This document shows positions 1 through 7,146 of a stretch of 50,311 nucleotides of DNA, piece by piece. The DNA lies in contig JAFKJY010000073.1 of NCBI GenBank assembly GCA_017305835.1, positions 1 through 50,311 of the forward strand, given 5' to 3'. This DNA comes from Hyphomicrobiales bacterium. Its GTDB lineage: Bacteria; Pseudomonadota; Alphaproteobacteria; Rhizobiales; Rhizobiaceae. Position numbers and translations under genes: made by a program. The notes beneath the pieces were generated by a model. The model was not told the origin of the DNA, did no database searches, and saw nothing but the letters and a program-made list of their open reading frames with translations. Position 1 is the stretch's first letter. The number at the start of each line of letters is the position of its first letter.

Positions 1-263
1 GCCGCTTCGGCTACGACACCAAGCCCGAGCCGCACTCCCGCAACCTGTCGCTCGGCCGCTGGTGGGCGGAGATGATCGAGATCCCCTGCATCGTGCTCGG
101 CGGCAGCGACGTCGCCTCGGTGCGCGACGTCGCCGCGACCGGCGCCGAATTCGTCGCGCTGTCGCAGGCCGTGTTCGGCGAGGGCGCCAACCCCGCCGCC
201 GCGGTCGCGCAGACCAACGCGCTGCTCGACGCGCAGGCGCCGCGCTTCGAGGCGGCCGGATGA
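1..263 (+). CDS. thiE: Thiamine phosphate synthase-like protein, 3' end only
   Basis: The frame is open from base 3 to the TGA at 261-263, so only the last 86 residues are in the window. What can be seen is the C-terminal part of a TIM barrel: a segment reading WWAEMIEIPCIVLGGSDVAS, then ATGAEFVALSQAVFG. This is the phosphate-binding end of ThiE-type thiamine phosphate synthases in rhizobia. The enzyme would couple the hydroxymethylpyrimidine diphosphate and thiazole phosphate halves of thiamine. The next gene starts inside its stop codon (ATGA), so the two are probably cotranscribed. Without the N-terminus I cannot separate a true ThiE from a TenI-like paralogue. Confidence 0.75.
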   Translation, partial: RFGYDTKPEPHSRNLSLGRWWAEMIEIPCIVLGGSDVASVRDVAATGAEFVALSQAVFGEGANPAAAVAQTNALLDAQAPRFEAAG

Positions 264-1258
264 GCCGCTTGCCGAGACTCGCGCCGCTCGCGGCGGCCCT
301 CGTGCTGGCCGCCTGGCCGATGGCCGGCATGGCGGCCGAGACGGCGACGCCGACAACCGTCGACGGCGGCCGCGTGGTGCCGCCCGAGCCTTCCGCGCCG
401 GAGCCGGAAGTCGACCCGCAACGCTTCGCCAGCCCGCCGGACGACGCCTTCGGCGCCTACCAGCGCGGCCTCTACATCACCGCCCTCAACCTCGCCCTGC
501 CGCGCGCCGACGGCGGCGACGCCGCCGCCCAGACGCTGGTCGCCGAGATCTATTCGCGCGGCCTCGGCGTCCGGCGCGACGAGGAGAAGGCGGCCAAATG
601 GTATCAGGCCGCCGCCGAGCAGAACGTGCCGGAGGCGCAGTTCCAGTACGCCCTGATGCTGCTCGACGGCCGCTTCGTGCCGAAGGACGAGGAGCAGGCC
701 TTCGCGCTGATGGAGGACGCCGCCAACGCCGGCAACGCGATGGCGCAGTTCAACCTGGCGCAGATGATCGTCGGCCGCAATACGAGCGCCGACGCGCTTG
801 CCCGCGCCGTCACCTACTACGAGAAGGCGGCCCGCGCCGGCGTGCCCGACGCGCAATATGCGATGGCGCAGGTCTATGCCAACGGCGCCGGCGGCCGGAA
901 GGCCGACAAGGCCGAGGCGCGCAAATGGCTGGAGCGCGCCGCGCGGCACAATTTCGACACCGCCCAGCTCGACCTCGGCACCTGGATGGTCGAGGGCATC
1001 GGCGGTGCGCGCGACGAGCGCGGCGGCTTCGCCTGGCTGAAGATCGCCGCCGAGGGCGGCAACGTCGCCGCCCAGAACCGGCTGGCCAAGCTCTACCGGG
1101 CCGGCGTCGGCACCGAGGCCGACCCCATCGCGGCCGCCGCCTGGTACATCCTCGCCCGCCGCGCCGGGCTGACCGATTTCGAGATGGACGGCTTCCTCGA
1201 GGGGCTGACCGACGAGGAGCACAAACAGGCGATCCAGCAGGCCAACCGCCTGCGCTGA
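260..1258 (+). CDS. Secreted Sel1-repeat (tetratricopeptide-like) protein
   Basis: This 332-residue protein starts at the ATG that overlaps the previous stop. Residues 1-30 look like a signal peptide (RLAPLAAALVLAAW, then an Ala-rich cleavage region), so it is probably periplasmic. From about residue 75 it carries tandem Sel1-like helical repeats, recognisable by blocks such as AKWYQAAAEQNVPEAQFQYA and ARKWLERAARHNFDTAQLDLG, each about 36 residues. Sel1 repeats are protein-protein interaction scaffolds, and rhizobial members have been linked to envelope and exopolysaccharide phenotypes. The specific partner cannot be inferred here. The longer open frame upstream overlaps thiE and is not likely to be translated. 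Confidence 0.85.
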   Translation: MSRLPRLAPLAAALVLAAWPMAGMAAETATPTTVDGGRVVPPEPSAPEPEVDPQRFASPPDDAFGAYQRGLYITALNLALPRADGGDAAAQTLVAEIYSRGLGVRRDEEKAAKWYQAAAEQNVPEAQFQYALMLLDGRFVPKDEEQAFALMEDAANAGNAMAQFNLAQMIVGRNTSADALARAVTYYEKAARAGVPDAQYAMAQVYANGAGGRKADKAEARKWLERAARHNFDTAQLDLGTWMVEGIGGARDERGGFAWLKIAAEGGNVAAQNRLAKLYRAGVGTEADPIAAAAWYILARRAGLTDFEMDGFLEGLTDEEHKQAIQQANRLR

Positions 1259-1351
1259 GAGCCCGCCTCCCTTGCTTCCGCGCCGGTTTTATGGTCTTGG
1301 AAGCGCCGAAACGCCCATCCGGCGCGAAAATTCCCATTCCGGAACACGACA

Positions 1352-1918
1352 ATGGCCAAGATCAACGGCAACGAAATCCGTCCCGGCAACGTCATCGAGC
1401 ATGACGGCGGCCTGTGGGTGGCGGTGAAGACCAATGCGGTGAAGCCCGGCAAGGGCGGCGCCTACAACCAGGTCGAGCTGAAGAACCTCATCAACGGCAC
1501 CAAGCTCAACGAGCGCTTCCGCGCCGCCGAGACGGTCGAGAAGGTCCGGCTCGAGCAGAAGGATTTCAACTTCCTCTACGAGCAGGGCGACGCCCTGATC
1601 TTCATGGACACCGAGACCTACGAGCAGCTCGAGCTGCAGAAGGATTTCGTCGGCGACCGCGCCGCCTTCCTGCAGGACGGCATGACCGTCACCGTCGAGC
1701 TCTACGAGGAAAAGCCCATCGGCATCTCGCTGCCGCAGCAGGTGACGCTGACCATCACCGAGGCCGACCCGGTGGTGAAGGGCCAGACGGCCGCCTCGTC
1801 CTACAAGCCGGCGGTGCTGGAGAACGGCGTGCGCGTCCTCGTCCCGCCCTTCATCTCGGCCGGCGAGCGGATCGTCATCGACACCGACGAGATCACCTAT
1901 CTGCGCCGGGCGGACTGA
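1352..1918 (+). CDS. efp: Elongation factor P
   Basis: The 188-residue product has the length and sequence of bacterial EF-P, the tRNA-shaped factor that binds the ribosome between the P and E sites and relieves stalling at polyproline stretches. The N-terminal KOW-like domain carries the modification loop with Lys34 in the motif KPGKGGA, the residue lysylated by EpmA in species that have that enzyme. Two OB-fold domains follow and end in the conserved block around EITYLRRAD. The gene stands alone, 93 bases after the Sel1 gene. An inverted heptamer-repeat element begins a few bases after its stop codon. Confidence 0.97.
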   Translation: MAKINGNEIRPGNVIEHDGGLWVAVKTNAVKPGKGGAYNQVELKNLINGTKLNERFRAAETVEKVRLEQKDFNFLYEQGDALIFMDTETYEQLELQKDFVGDRAAFLQDGMTVTVELYEEKPIGISLPQQVTLTITEADPVVKGQTAASSYKPAVLENGVRVLVPPFISAGERIVIDTDEITYLRRAD

Positions 1919-1922
1919 TGCG

Positions 1923-2029
1923 CGGCAGTCGGCAGTAGGCAGTCGGGGATACGGACGGTCCGACCAGCGGTGATCCAGGCCGCTCCTTCGCTCTTTTTCC
2001 GACTGCCGACTGCCGAAGCCCGACTGCCG
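1923..2029 (+). repeat. Inverted heptamer-repeat element 1 (unit CGGCAGT)
   Basis: The left arm at 1923-1946 is CGGCAGT, CGGCAGT, AGGCAGT and a partial unit. The right arm at about 2000-2029 carries the reverse complement (ACTGCCG twice, a short break, then CTGCCG). A spacer of about 50 bases separates the arms, so the transcript could fold into a hairpin. It fills the gap between efp and the phosphatase gene. The unit is the same as in the long array at 38358, and the layout is the same as at 31279 and 41494. Confidence 0.8.
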
Positions 2030-2055
2030 CACACCGCCTGATCGAAGGGAACCAG

Positions 2056-2895
2056 ATGGCCCGCTCCGCTCTCCTCAACGTCATGGTGCAGGCAGCCCGC
2101 AAGGCCGGCAGCTCGCTGGCGCGCGACTTCGGCGAGGTGCAGAACCTGCAGGTCTCCCTCAAGGGGCCGGGAGATTATGTCAGCCAGGCCGACCGCAAGG
2201 CCGAGGAGATCATCCACGCCGAGCTGTCGCGCGCGCGCCCGGGCTATTCCTTCCTGATGGAGGAGCGCGGCGAGGTGCCCGGCGACGACGGCCAGCACCG
2301 CTGGCTGGTCGACCCGCTCGACGGCACCACCAACTTCCTGCACGGCATCCCGATCTTCTCGGTCTCGATCGCGCTGGAGCGGCAGGGCCAGCTCGTCGCC
2401 GGCGTCATCTTCAACCCGGCGATGGACGAGCTCTACACCGCCGAGCGCGGCGGCGGCGCCTTCCTCAACGACCGCCGCATGCGCGTCGCCGCGCGCAACC
2501 GCCTCTCCGACGCGGTGATCGGCACCGGCATCCCGCATCTCGGCCGCGGCCACCACGGCCAGGCCCTGATCGACCTGAAGAACGTCATGGGCGAGGCCGC
2601 CGGCATCCGCCGTCTCGGCTCCGCCGCGCTCGACCTCGCCTATGTCGCGGCCGGCCGCATGGACGGCTTCTGGGAGGACTACCTGTCGCCCTGGGACATC
2701 GCCGCCGGCATCCTGATGGTGCGCGAGGCGGGCGGCTTCGCCTCCGACCGAGCCGGCGGGCAGGCCATGTTCGACAACGGCACGATCGTCGCCGGCAACG
2801 AGGCGATCCACCGCGCCTTGCTCAAGCAGCTCGGGCCGGGGCTGGCCAAACGGCCGCAGAAGGCGCCGGCCGTGCCGCCGGACGCCGGCGCATGA
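2056..2895 (+). CDS. Inositol monophosphatase family phosphatase
   Basis: The protein has 279 residues. It carries both signatures of the lithium-sensitive, Mg2+-dependent sugar phosphatase superfamily: DPLDGTTNF at residues 86-94, which binds metal, and WDIAAG with Asp214 near the C-terminus. A metal-binding EERGE segment precedes the first motif. Relatives such as SuhB hydrolyse inositol-1-phosphate and also bind RNA polymerase to support rRNA synthesis. The sequence alone does not tell which role applies. Its stop overlaps the start of the GNAT gene (ATGA), suggesting translational coupling. A GGGAACC tract close to the ATG may serve as a weak ribosome-binding site. Confidence 0.9.
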   Translation: MARSALLNVMVQAARKAGSSLARDFGEVQNLQVSLKGPGDYVSQADRKAEEIIHAELSRARPGYSFLMEERGEVPGDDGQHRWLVDPLDGTTNFLHGIPIFSVSIALERQGQLVAGVIFNPAMDELYTAERGGGAFLNDRRMRVAARNRLSDAVIGTGIPHLGRGHHGQALIDLKNVMGEAAGIRRLGSAALDLAYVAAGRMDGFWEDYLSPWDIAAGILMVREAGGFASDRAGGQAMFDNGTIVAGNEAIHRALLKQLGPGLAKRPQKAPAVPPDAGA

Positions 2896-3734
2896 CCCGG
2901 CAGGCCGCGAATCTCGACTGGCAGGCGCTCGGCGCCCTCGGTTGGGACGCGGCCGCCGACGCCTTCAACCGCTGCTACCAGCACTACGTCGTTCCCGTCC
3001 ACGCCACCGGCGCCGAGCTCGCCGCTCGCTGCCGTGCCGAGGCCGTCGACCCGGCGCTGAGCTATGTGCTGCGCGACGACGGCGGGCCGGTCGGCGTCGC
3101 GCTCGTCGCGCGGCGCGGGGTCCGCGCCCGCCTCGCCGCCTTCGCCATCGCCCCGCGGGCGCGCGGCAAGGGCATGGCCCGCCCCATCCTCGCCCGCCTG
3201 CTTTCCGAATGCGACGCGCGCGGCGACGACGCGATCGAGCTCGAAGTGTTCGAGCACAACGTGCCGGCCGTCCGCCTCTATGCCGGCCAGGGCTTCCGGC
3301 GGGTCGACCGCCTGTTCGGCTTCCGCATCGTGACGCCGGGCGCGACCGCCGCCGAGCCGGTCGAGCGGCCGCTCGGCGAGTTCGCGGAGCGCCTCGCCCG
3401 CGATCCGGTCGAGAGCCTGCCCTGGCAGCTCCAGCCCGAGACGCTGGCCGGCCTCGCCGCGCCCTGGCGGGTGTTGGCCACCAGCGAGGCGAGCTACGCG
3501 CTCGCCGACCTGTCGCAGGCCGACGCCGTCGCCGTCAGGCTCGTCTACACCGCGCCGGACCAGCGCCGGCGCGGCCATGCGCGCGCCCTGCTCGCGGCCA
3601 TCGGCCGGCTCGCCGGCGGCCGGCCGGTCGTGGCCCCGCAGCTCGTGCCGGAGGCGCTGGCGCCGGCCGCGCTCGCGCTGGGCTGCATGCCGGCCGAGCA
3701 TGCGCAACTCCGCATGCTGCGGCGGCGGCCGTAG
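2892..3734 (+). CDS. GNAT family N-acetyltransferase with two GNAT folds
   Basis: The 280-residue product contains two acetyltransferase-like halves. The first, about residues 55-145, has the acetyl-CoA-binding motif A (FAIAPRARGKGMARPIL) followed by the motif-B region VFEHNVPAVRLYAGQGFRRV. The second, about residues 195-275, has the block VYTAPDQRRRGHARALLAAI with the same RxxGxA pattern. GNAT enzymes move an acetyl group from acetyl-CoA to an amine; the substrate here is unknown. The second half lacks an obvious full beta-strand set and may have lost activity. The gene overlaps the phosphatase by four bases. Confidence 0.85.
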   Translation: MTRQAANLDWQALGALGWDAAADAFNRCYQHYVVPVHATGAELAARCRAEAVDPALSYVLRDDGGPVGVALVARRGVRARLAAFAIAPRARGKGMARPILARLLSECDARGDDAIELEVFEHNVPAVRLYAGQGFRRVDRLFGFRIVTPGATAAEPVERPLGEFAERLARDPVESLPWQLQPETLAGLAAPWRVLATSEASYALADLSQADAVAVRLVYTAPDQRRRGHARALLAAIGRLAGGRPVVAPQLVPEALAPAALALGCMPAEHAQLRMLRRRP

Positions 3735-3752
3735 GGAAGCGCGGGCGGCGGT

Positions 3753-3777
3753 GGAACGCTCGCGCCCGCGCACCGTT
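3753..3777 (+). promoter_or_regulatory. EcfG-type general-stress promoter, GGAAC-N16-CGTT
   Basis: GGAAC at 3753-3757 and CGTT at 3774-3777 are separated by exactly 16 bases, matching the consensus for the alphaproteobacterial general stress sigma factor EcfG. The predicted start of transcription is near 3785, giving an untranslated leader of about 80 bases before the channel gene at 3864. The orientation matches the gene. Confidence 0.7.
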
Positions 3778-3863
3778 TCGACCTGCCCGCCGCCTTTCAA
3801 TTTGGACACAATTCCGTTTAGAGTCGGCGCCGGCTCTGGGGTTGAATACATCGAGGCGCGCCG

Positions 3864-4889
3864 ATGGCATTGCTGAAATCGCTGGGAATGGACACGGTCG
3901 CCGAAGGCCGCACGGAATACGATCTGCGCGACCTCTCCAGCCCGCAGGTCTTCCTGCTGACGATGCTGATCTTCCTGGCGCTGTCGGGCTTCGTCGCCGC
4001 GGCGCTCTACCGCCAGATCTCGACCGCCTTCAGCACCAATCCGGGCCTCAACGGCCTGATCTTCGGCGTGCTGATCGTCGGCATCCTGCTCGCCTTCACC
4101 CAGGTCGTGCGGCTGTTCCGCGAGGTGCGCTGGGTTAACTCCTTCCGCGCCGGCTCGGAGGCGACCGATCCGGTGCTGCTCGCCCCGATGAAGGCGCTGC
4201 TCGGCCGCGCCTCCTCCTCGGTCATCTCGACGACCTCGATGCGCTCGATCCTCGATTCGATCGCCACCCGCCTCGACGAGAGCCGCGACATCTCGCGCTA
4301 CTTGATTGGCCTGCTCGTCTTCCTCGGCCTGCTCGGCACCTTCTGGGGCCTGCTCCAGACGATCGGCTCGATCGGCGACACGATCCGCTCGCTCGATCCC
4401 GGCTCGGGCGACGCCAACGACGTGCTCAACTCGCTGAAGTCCGGCCTGAGCGCGCCGCTGTCGGGCATGGGCACGGCGTTCTCGTCCTCGCTGTTCGGCC
4501 TGTCCGGCTCGCTCATCCTCGGCTTCCTCGACCTGCAGGCCGGCCGCGCCCAGAACCGCTTCTACACCGAGCTGGAGAACTGGCTGTCGACGGTCACCGA
4601 CCCCAACACCGACTTCCAGGTGGCCGACGTCAAGTCCGGCACCACCGACGAGCTGAAGCTGCTGTCGGAGCGCCTGCGCACCATGCAGGAGAGCGGCGGG
4701 GCCACCAACCCGCGCGTCGCCGCCTCGATGGCCAGCCTCGCCGACGGCATCGCCGGGCTGGTCAAGAACATGCGCTCCGAGCAGCAGATGATGCGCGACT
4801 GGGTGGAGGCGCAGTCGAAGGACCAGAAGACGCTGCAGGCGACGCTGGAGCGCATCGCCGACGCGCTCGACCGCGAGGGGGTGCGCTGA
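3864..4889 (+). CDS. MotA/TolQ/ExbB-type proton channel protein
   Basis: The 341-residue inner-membrane protein has four hydrophobic segments, at about residues 30-51, 66-86, 146-170 and 203-225. The third and fourth are close to Gly/Ser-rich sequence (LGLLGTFWGLLQTIG; SGMGTAFSSSLFGLSG), as in MotA, TolQ and ExbB channel subunits. These assemble as pentamers around two partner subunits and use proton flow to turn or move them. The C-terminal third, about residues 255-341, is charged and helical and probably cytoplasmic. The OmpA-type partner follows one base after the stop. There are no flagellar genes nearby, so a flagellar role is unlikely. Confidence 0.87.
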   Translation: MALLKSLGMDTVAEGRTEYDLRDLSSPQVFLLTMLIFLALSGFVAAALYRQISTAFSTNPGLNGLIFGVLIVGILLAFTQVVRLFREVRWVNSFRAGSEATDPVLLAPMKALLGRASSSVISTTSMRSILDSIATRLDESRDISRYLIGLLVFLGLLGTFWGLLQTIGSIGDTIRSLDPGSGDANDVLNSLKSGLSAPLSGMGTAFSSSLFGLSGSLILGFLDLQAGRAQNRFYTELENWLSTVTDPNTDFQVADVKSGTTDELKLLSERLRTMQESGGATNPRVAASMASLADGIAGLVKNMRSEQQMMRDWVEAQSKDQKTLQATLERIADALDREGVR

Positions 4890-4890
4890 G

Positions 4891-5922
4891 ATGGCGCTCG
4901 CCCGGGCCCGCCGCTCGCGGGGTGCCGTCGACTACTGGCCCGGCTTCGTCGACGCGCTGTCGACGCTGCTGCTCGCCATCATGTTCCTGCTCTCGGTCTT
5001 CGTGCTGGCGCAGTTCCTGCTGTCGCGCGAGATCAGCGGCAAGGACGAGGTGCTGAGCCGGCTGAATTCGCAGATCAACGAGCTGACACAGTTGCTCGCG
5101 CTGGAGCGCGCCAACACGCAGGACGCGCAGGACCAGCTCTCCAACCTCCAGGCCTCGCTGTCGACCGCCGAGGCCGAGCGCAGCCGGCTGCAACAGCTTC
5201 TCGACCGCGGCGCCGGCGCCGGCGCGGAGGCCGATGCCCGCATCGGCAGCCTGACAGGCCAGCTCGACGACGAGAGGCAGATCAGCCAGCGCGCGCTTTC
5301 CCAGGTCGAGCTGCTCAACCAGCAGATCGCCGCGCTGCGCAAGCAGATCGGCGCGCTGGAGGCCGCGCTGGAGGTCTCCGAGACGCGCGACAAGGAATCC
5401 AACGCCAAGATCGCCGATCTCGGCCGCCGCCTGAACGTCGCGCTCGCCCAGCGCGTGCAGGAGCTGAACCGCTACCGCTCCGACTTCTTCGGCCGCCTGC
5501 GCGAGATCCTGTCCGACCGCGAGAACATCCGCATCGTCGGCGACCGCTTCGTCTTCCAGTCCGAGGTGCTGTTCCCGACCGGCTCCGACCAGATCAACGT
5601 CGCCGGGCAGGAGGAGATGGCCAAGCTCGCCCAGGCCATCATCGAGCTGCAGCGCGAGATCCCGCCGGAGATCAACTGGGTGCTGCGCGTCGACGGCCAC
5701 ACCGACAACATCCCGCTGTCGGGCGCCGGCCGCTACCGCGACAACTGGGAGCTGTCGAGCGCGCGCGCGACCTCGGTCGTCAAGTTCCTGATCGCCAACG
5801 GCGTGCCGGCCGACCGGCTCGTCGCCGCCGGCTTCGGCGAGTTCCAGCCGCTCGACCCGGCCGACACGCCCGAAGCCCGTGGCAAGAATCGCCGCATCGA
5901 GCTGAAGCTGACGGAGAAGTAG
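4891..5922 (+). CDS. OmpA/MotB-type peptidoglycan-binding partner of the proton channel
   Basis: The 343-residue product has one N-terminal transmembrane helix at about residues 18-45. Asp21, in the motif PGFVDALST, sits where MotB has its proton-carrying Asp. Residues 46-190 are a long Gln/Leu/Glu-rich coiled coil. The C-terminal OmpA domain, about residues 215-343, carries the peptidoglycan-binding signature around GHTDNIPL and ends with GKNRRIEL. This is the stator architecture of MotB, and also of ZorB in Zorya defence systems and of other 5:2 motors. With the preceding gene it forms a complete stator pair. What it drives is unknown. Confidence 0.87.
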   Translation: MALARARRSRGAVDYWPGFVDALSTLLLAIMFLLSVFVLAQFLLSREISGKDEVLSRLNSQINELTQLLALERANTQDAQDQLSNLQASLSTAEAERSRLQQLLDRGAGAGAEADARIGSLTGQLDDERQISQRALSQVELLNQQIAALRKQIGALEAALEVSETRDKESNAKIADLGRRLNVALAQRVQELNRYRSDFFGRLREILSDRENIRIVGDRFVFQSEVLFPTGSDQINVAGQEEMAKLAQAIIELQREIPPEINWVLRVDGHTDNIPLSGAGRYRDNWELSSARATSVVKFLIANGVPADRLVAAGFGEFQPLDPADTPEARGKNRRIELKLTEK

Positions 5923-5960
5923 GCGTTCGATCCGGCCGCCGATATTGCCGAGTTCCGGCG

Positions 5961-6341
5961 CTACCGCGCCAGGATCACTTCCAGCCCCGGCACCTCGATC
6001 CGCGCCCAGGCGCGGTCGGTCGTGATCGCCGGCACGCCGAGCTTGATCGCCAGCGCCATGCAGGACCGGTCGCCGAGGCCACGGCCGAACTGGCGCGTGG
6101 CCGTGGCGAGGGAAGCGGCCTGATACGCATCGCCGATGTCATGCGGGCGGATATCGAGTTGCAACCCCGCGATGGTGGTGCGGATGTCCGTCTCTGCGGT
6201 TCCCGCCTCGATGAGCTTTTTGGCGATTTCCTGCACATTGACCGCGGAGATGATCGCTTCGGGAAGCCGACTGGCGACGAAGGCGGCTCCTGGTTCGCGT
6301 TGCAGGAGAGCGATGACTGCCGAGCTGTCGAATACGACCAA
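5961..6341 (-). CDS. vapC: VapC-type PIN-domain toxin ribonuclease
   Basis: This 126-residue PIN-domain protein has the four acidic residues that hold Mg2+ in VapC toxins: Asp5, Glu38, Asp91 and Asp109, in the contexts FDSSAV, VQEIAKK, GLGDRS and TTDRAW. VapC toxins cleave tRNA or rRNA and stop translation until neutralised by their antitoxin. The gene lies two bases downstream of the AbrB-fold antitoxin gene, and the pair are cotranscribed on the minus strand. It ends convergently with the OmpA-type gene. Confidence 0.92.
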   Translation of the reverse strand: MVVFDSSAVIALLQREPGAAFVASRLPEAIISAVNVQEIAKKLIEAGTAETDIRTTIAGLQLDIRPHDIGDAYQAASLATATRQFGRGLGDRSCMALAIKLGVPAITTDRAWARIEVPGLEVILAR

Positions 6342-6343
6342 AG

Positions 6344-6607
6344 CTAGTCGCGCTCGCGGGTCGCAAGGAAATCGTCCGACGTGAAGGGACGCTTGACCGT
6401 CTTGCGGTACAGTTCCTGTGCCTCGCGCACCGTCGCGGCGAGCGTGGCGATATGGATCTGACCATCTTTCACGGTCAGGAACAGCGTGGTTTCGCCCTCG
6501 ATCCCGACGGCGTCACGCATCGCCTTAGGCAACACCATACGGCCGTTGGCCGCTATCTTCACCTTGGCCCTCAACTCCTCGTTGCCGAATTTTTCGGGAG
6601 CGTTCAT
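6344..6607 (-). CDS. vapB: AbrB/MazE-fold antitoxin for the adjacent VapC
   Basis: The 87-residue protein has a swapped-hairpin DNA-binding fold at about residues 13-60 (VKIAANGRMVLPKAMRDAVG, then EGETTLFLTVKDGQI). It ends in a charged C-terminal tail, which normally blocks the toxin. AbrB-type antitoxins bind their own promoter, and two copies of an 11-base palindrome lie just upstream. Expression is therefore probably autoregulated. Confidence 0.88.
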   Translation of the reverse strand: MNAPEKFGNEELRAKVKIAANGRMVLPKAMRDAVGIEGETTLFLTVKDGQIHIATLAATVREAQELYRKTVKRPFTSDDFLATRERD

Positions 6608-6623
6608 GCGGCATCTCCACGCA

Positions 6624-6652
6624 AAGTGTCACTTCAAATGATAGTGCCACTT
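6624..6652 (-). promoter_or_regulatory. Twin palindromic operator of the first VapBC module
   Basis: AAGTGTCACTT at 6624-6634 and TAGTGCCACTT at 6642-6652 are two near-identical palindromes whose centres lie 18 bases apart. They start 17 bases upstream of the antitoxin start codon. This is the arrangement expected for cooperative binding of an antitoxin dimer or toxin-antitoxin complex. Confidence 0.65.
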
Positions 6653-6669
6653 CGCCCTTTCGTCCACCG

Positions 6670-7023
6670 TCACACGCCCGCCCACACCGCTATGAGCGCC
6701 AGCGCCGCCGGCAGCGCCTGCACGTAGAGGATGCGGCGGCTGGCTGTGGCGGCACCGTAGAGGCCGGCCACCAGCACGCACAGCAGGAAGAACACCTTCA
6801 CCGAAAAACCCGCTTCGCCGAGCCACAGCCCCCAGATCAGGCCGGCCGCGAGGAAGCCGTTGTAGAGGCCCTGGTTCGCCGCCAGCACCTTGGTTGCGGC
6901 GGAGAATTCCGCCGTCATGCCGAACGCTTTCCGTCCGCGCTCGGTGTCCCACAGGAACATCTCGAGCACGACGATGTAGACGTGGATCAGCGCGACCACG
7001 CCGGTCAGGACGTTGGCGATCAT
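6670..7023 (-). CDS. DUF1304 family membrane protein
   Basis: The 117-residue product starts with MIANVLTGVVALIHVYIVV and has about four hydrophobic helices (residues 4-22, 50-70, 75-93 and 98-116). The motif EMFLWDTERGRKAFGM after the first helix is typical of the DUF1304 family of small inner-membrane proteins, whose function is unknown. The longer open frame upstream overlaps the carboxypeptidase gene on the other strand and is not used. The gene is divergent from the M32 carboxypeptidase gene. Confidence 0.85.
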   Translation of the reverse strand: MIANVLTGVVALIHVYIVVLEMFLWDTERGRKAFGMTAEFSAATKVLAANQGLYNGFLAAGLIWGLWLGEAGFSVKVFFLLCVLVAGLYGAATASRRILYVQALPAALALIAVWAGV

Positions 7024-7146
7024 GGCGGCCCCCTCTGCTGGCCGGCGCAGTTGAGCACCGCCGCGTGCATGCCGCAAGATGGCGCCCCTTGCGCGCCGCG
7101 CCGGCTTCGTGTTCCGTCGCCGGGCTTGCCAAGACGAGGTGCCCGC

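Noticed and set aside
3864..5922. Zorya-type defence system (ZorA/ZorB)
   Set aside because: The layout is similar, but no zorC, zorD or zorE follows, and the neighbours are housekeeping genes. A general stator pair is the safer call.
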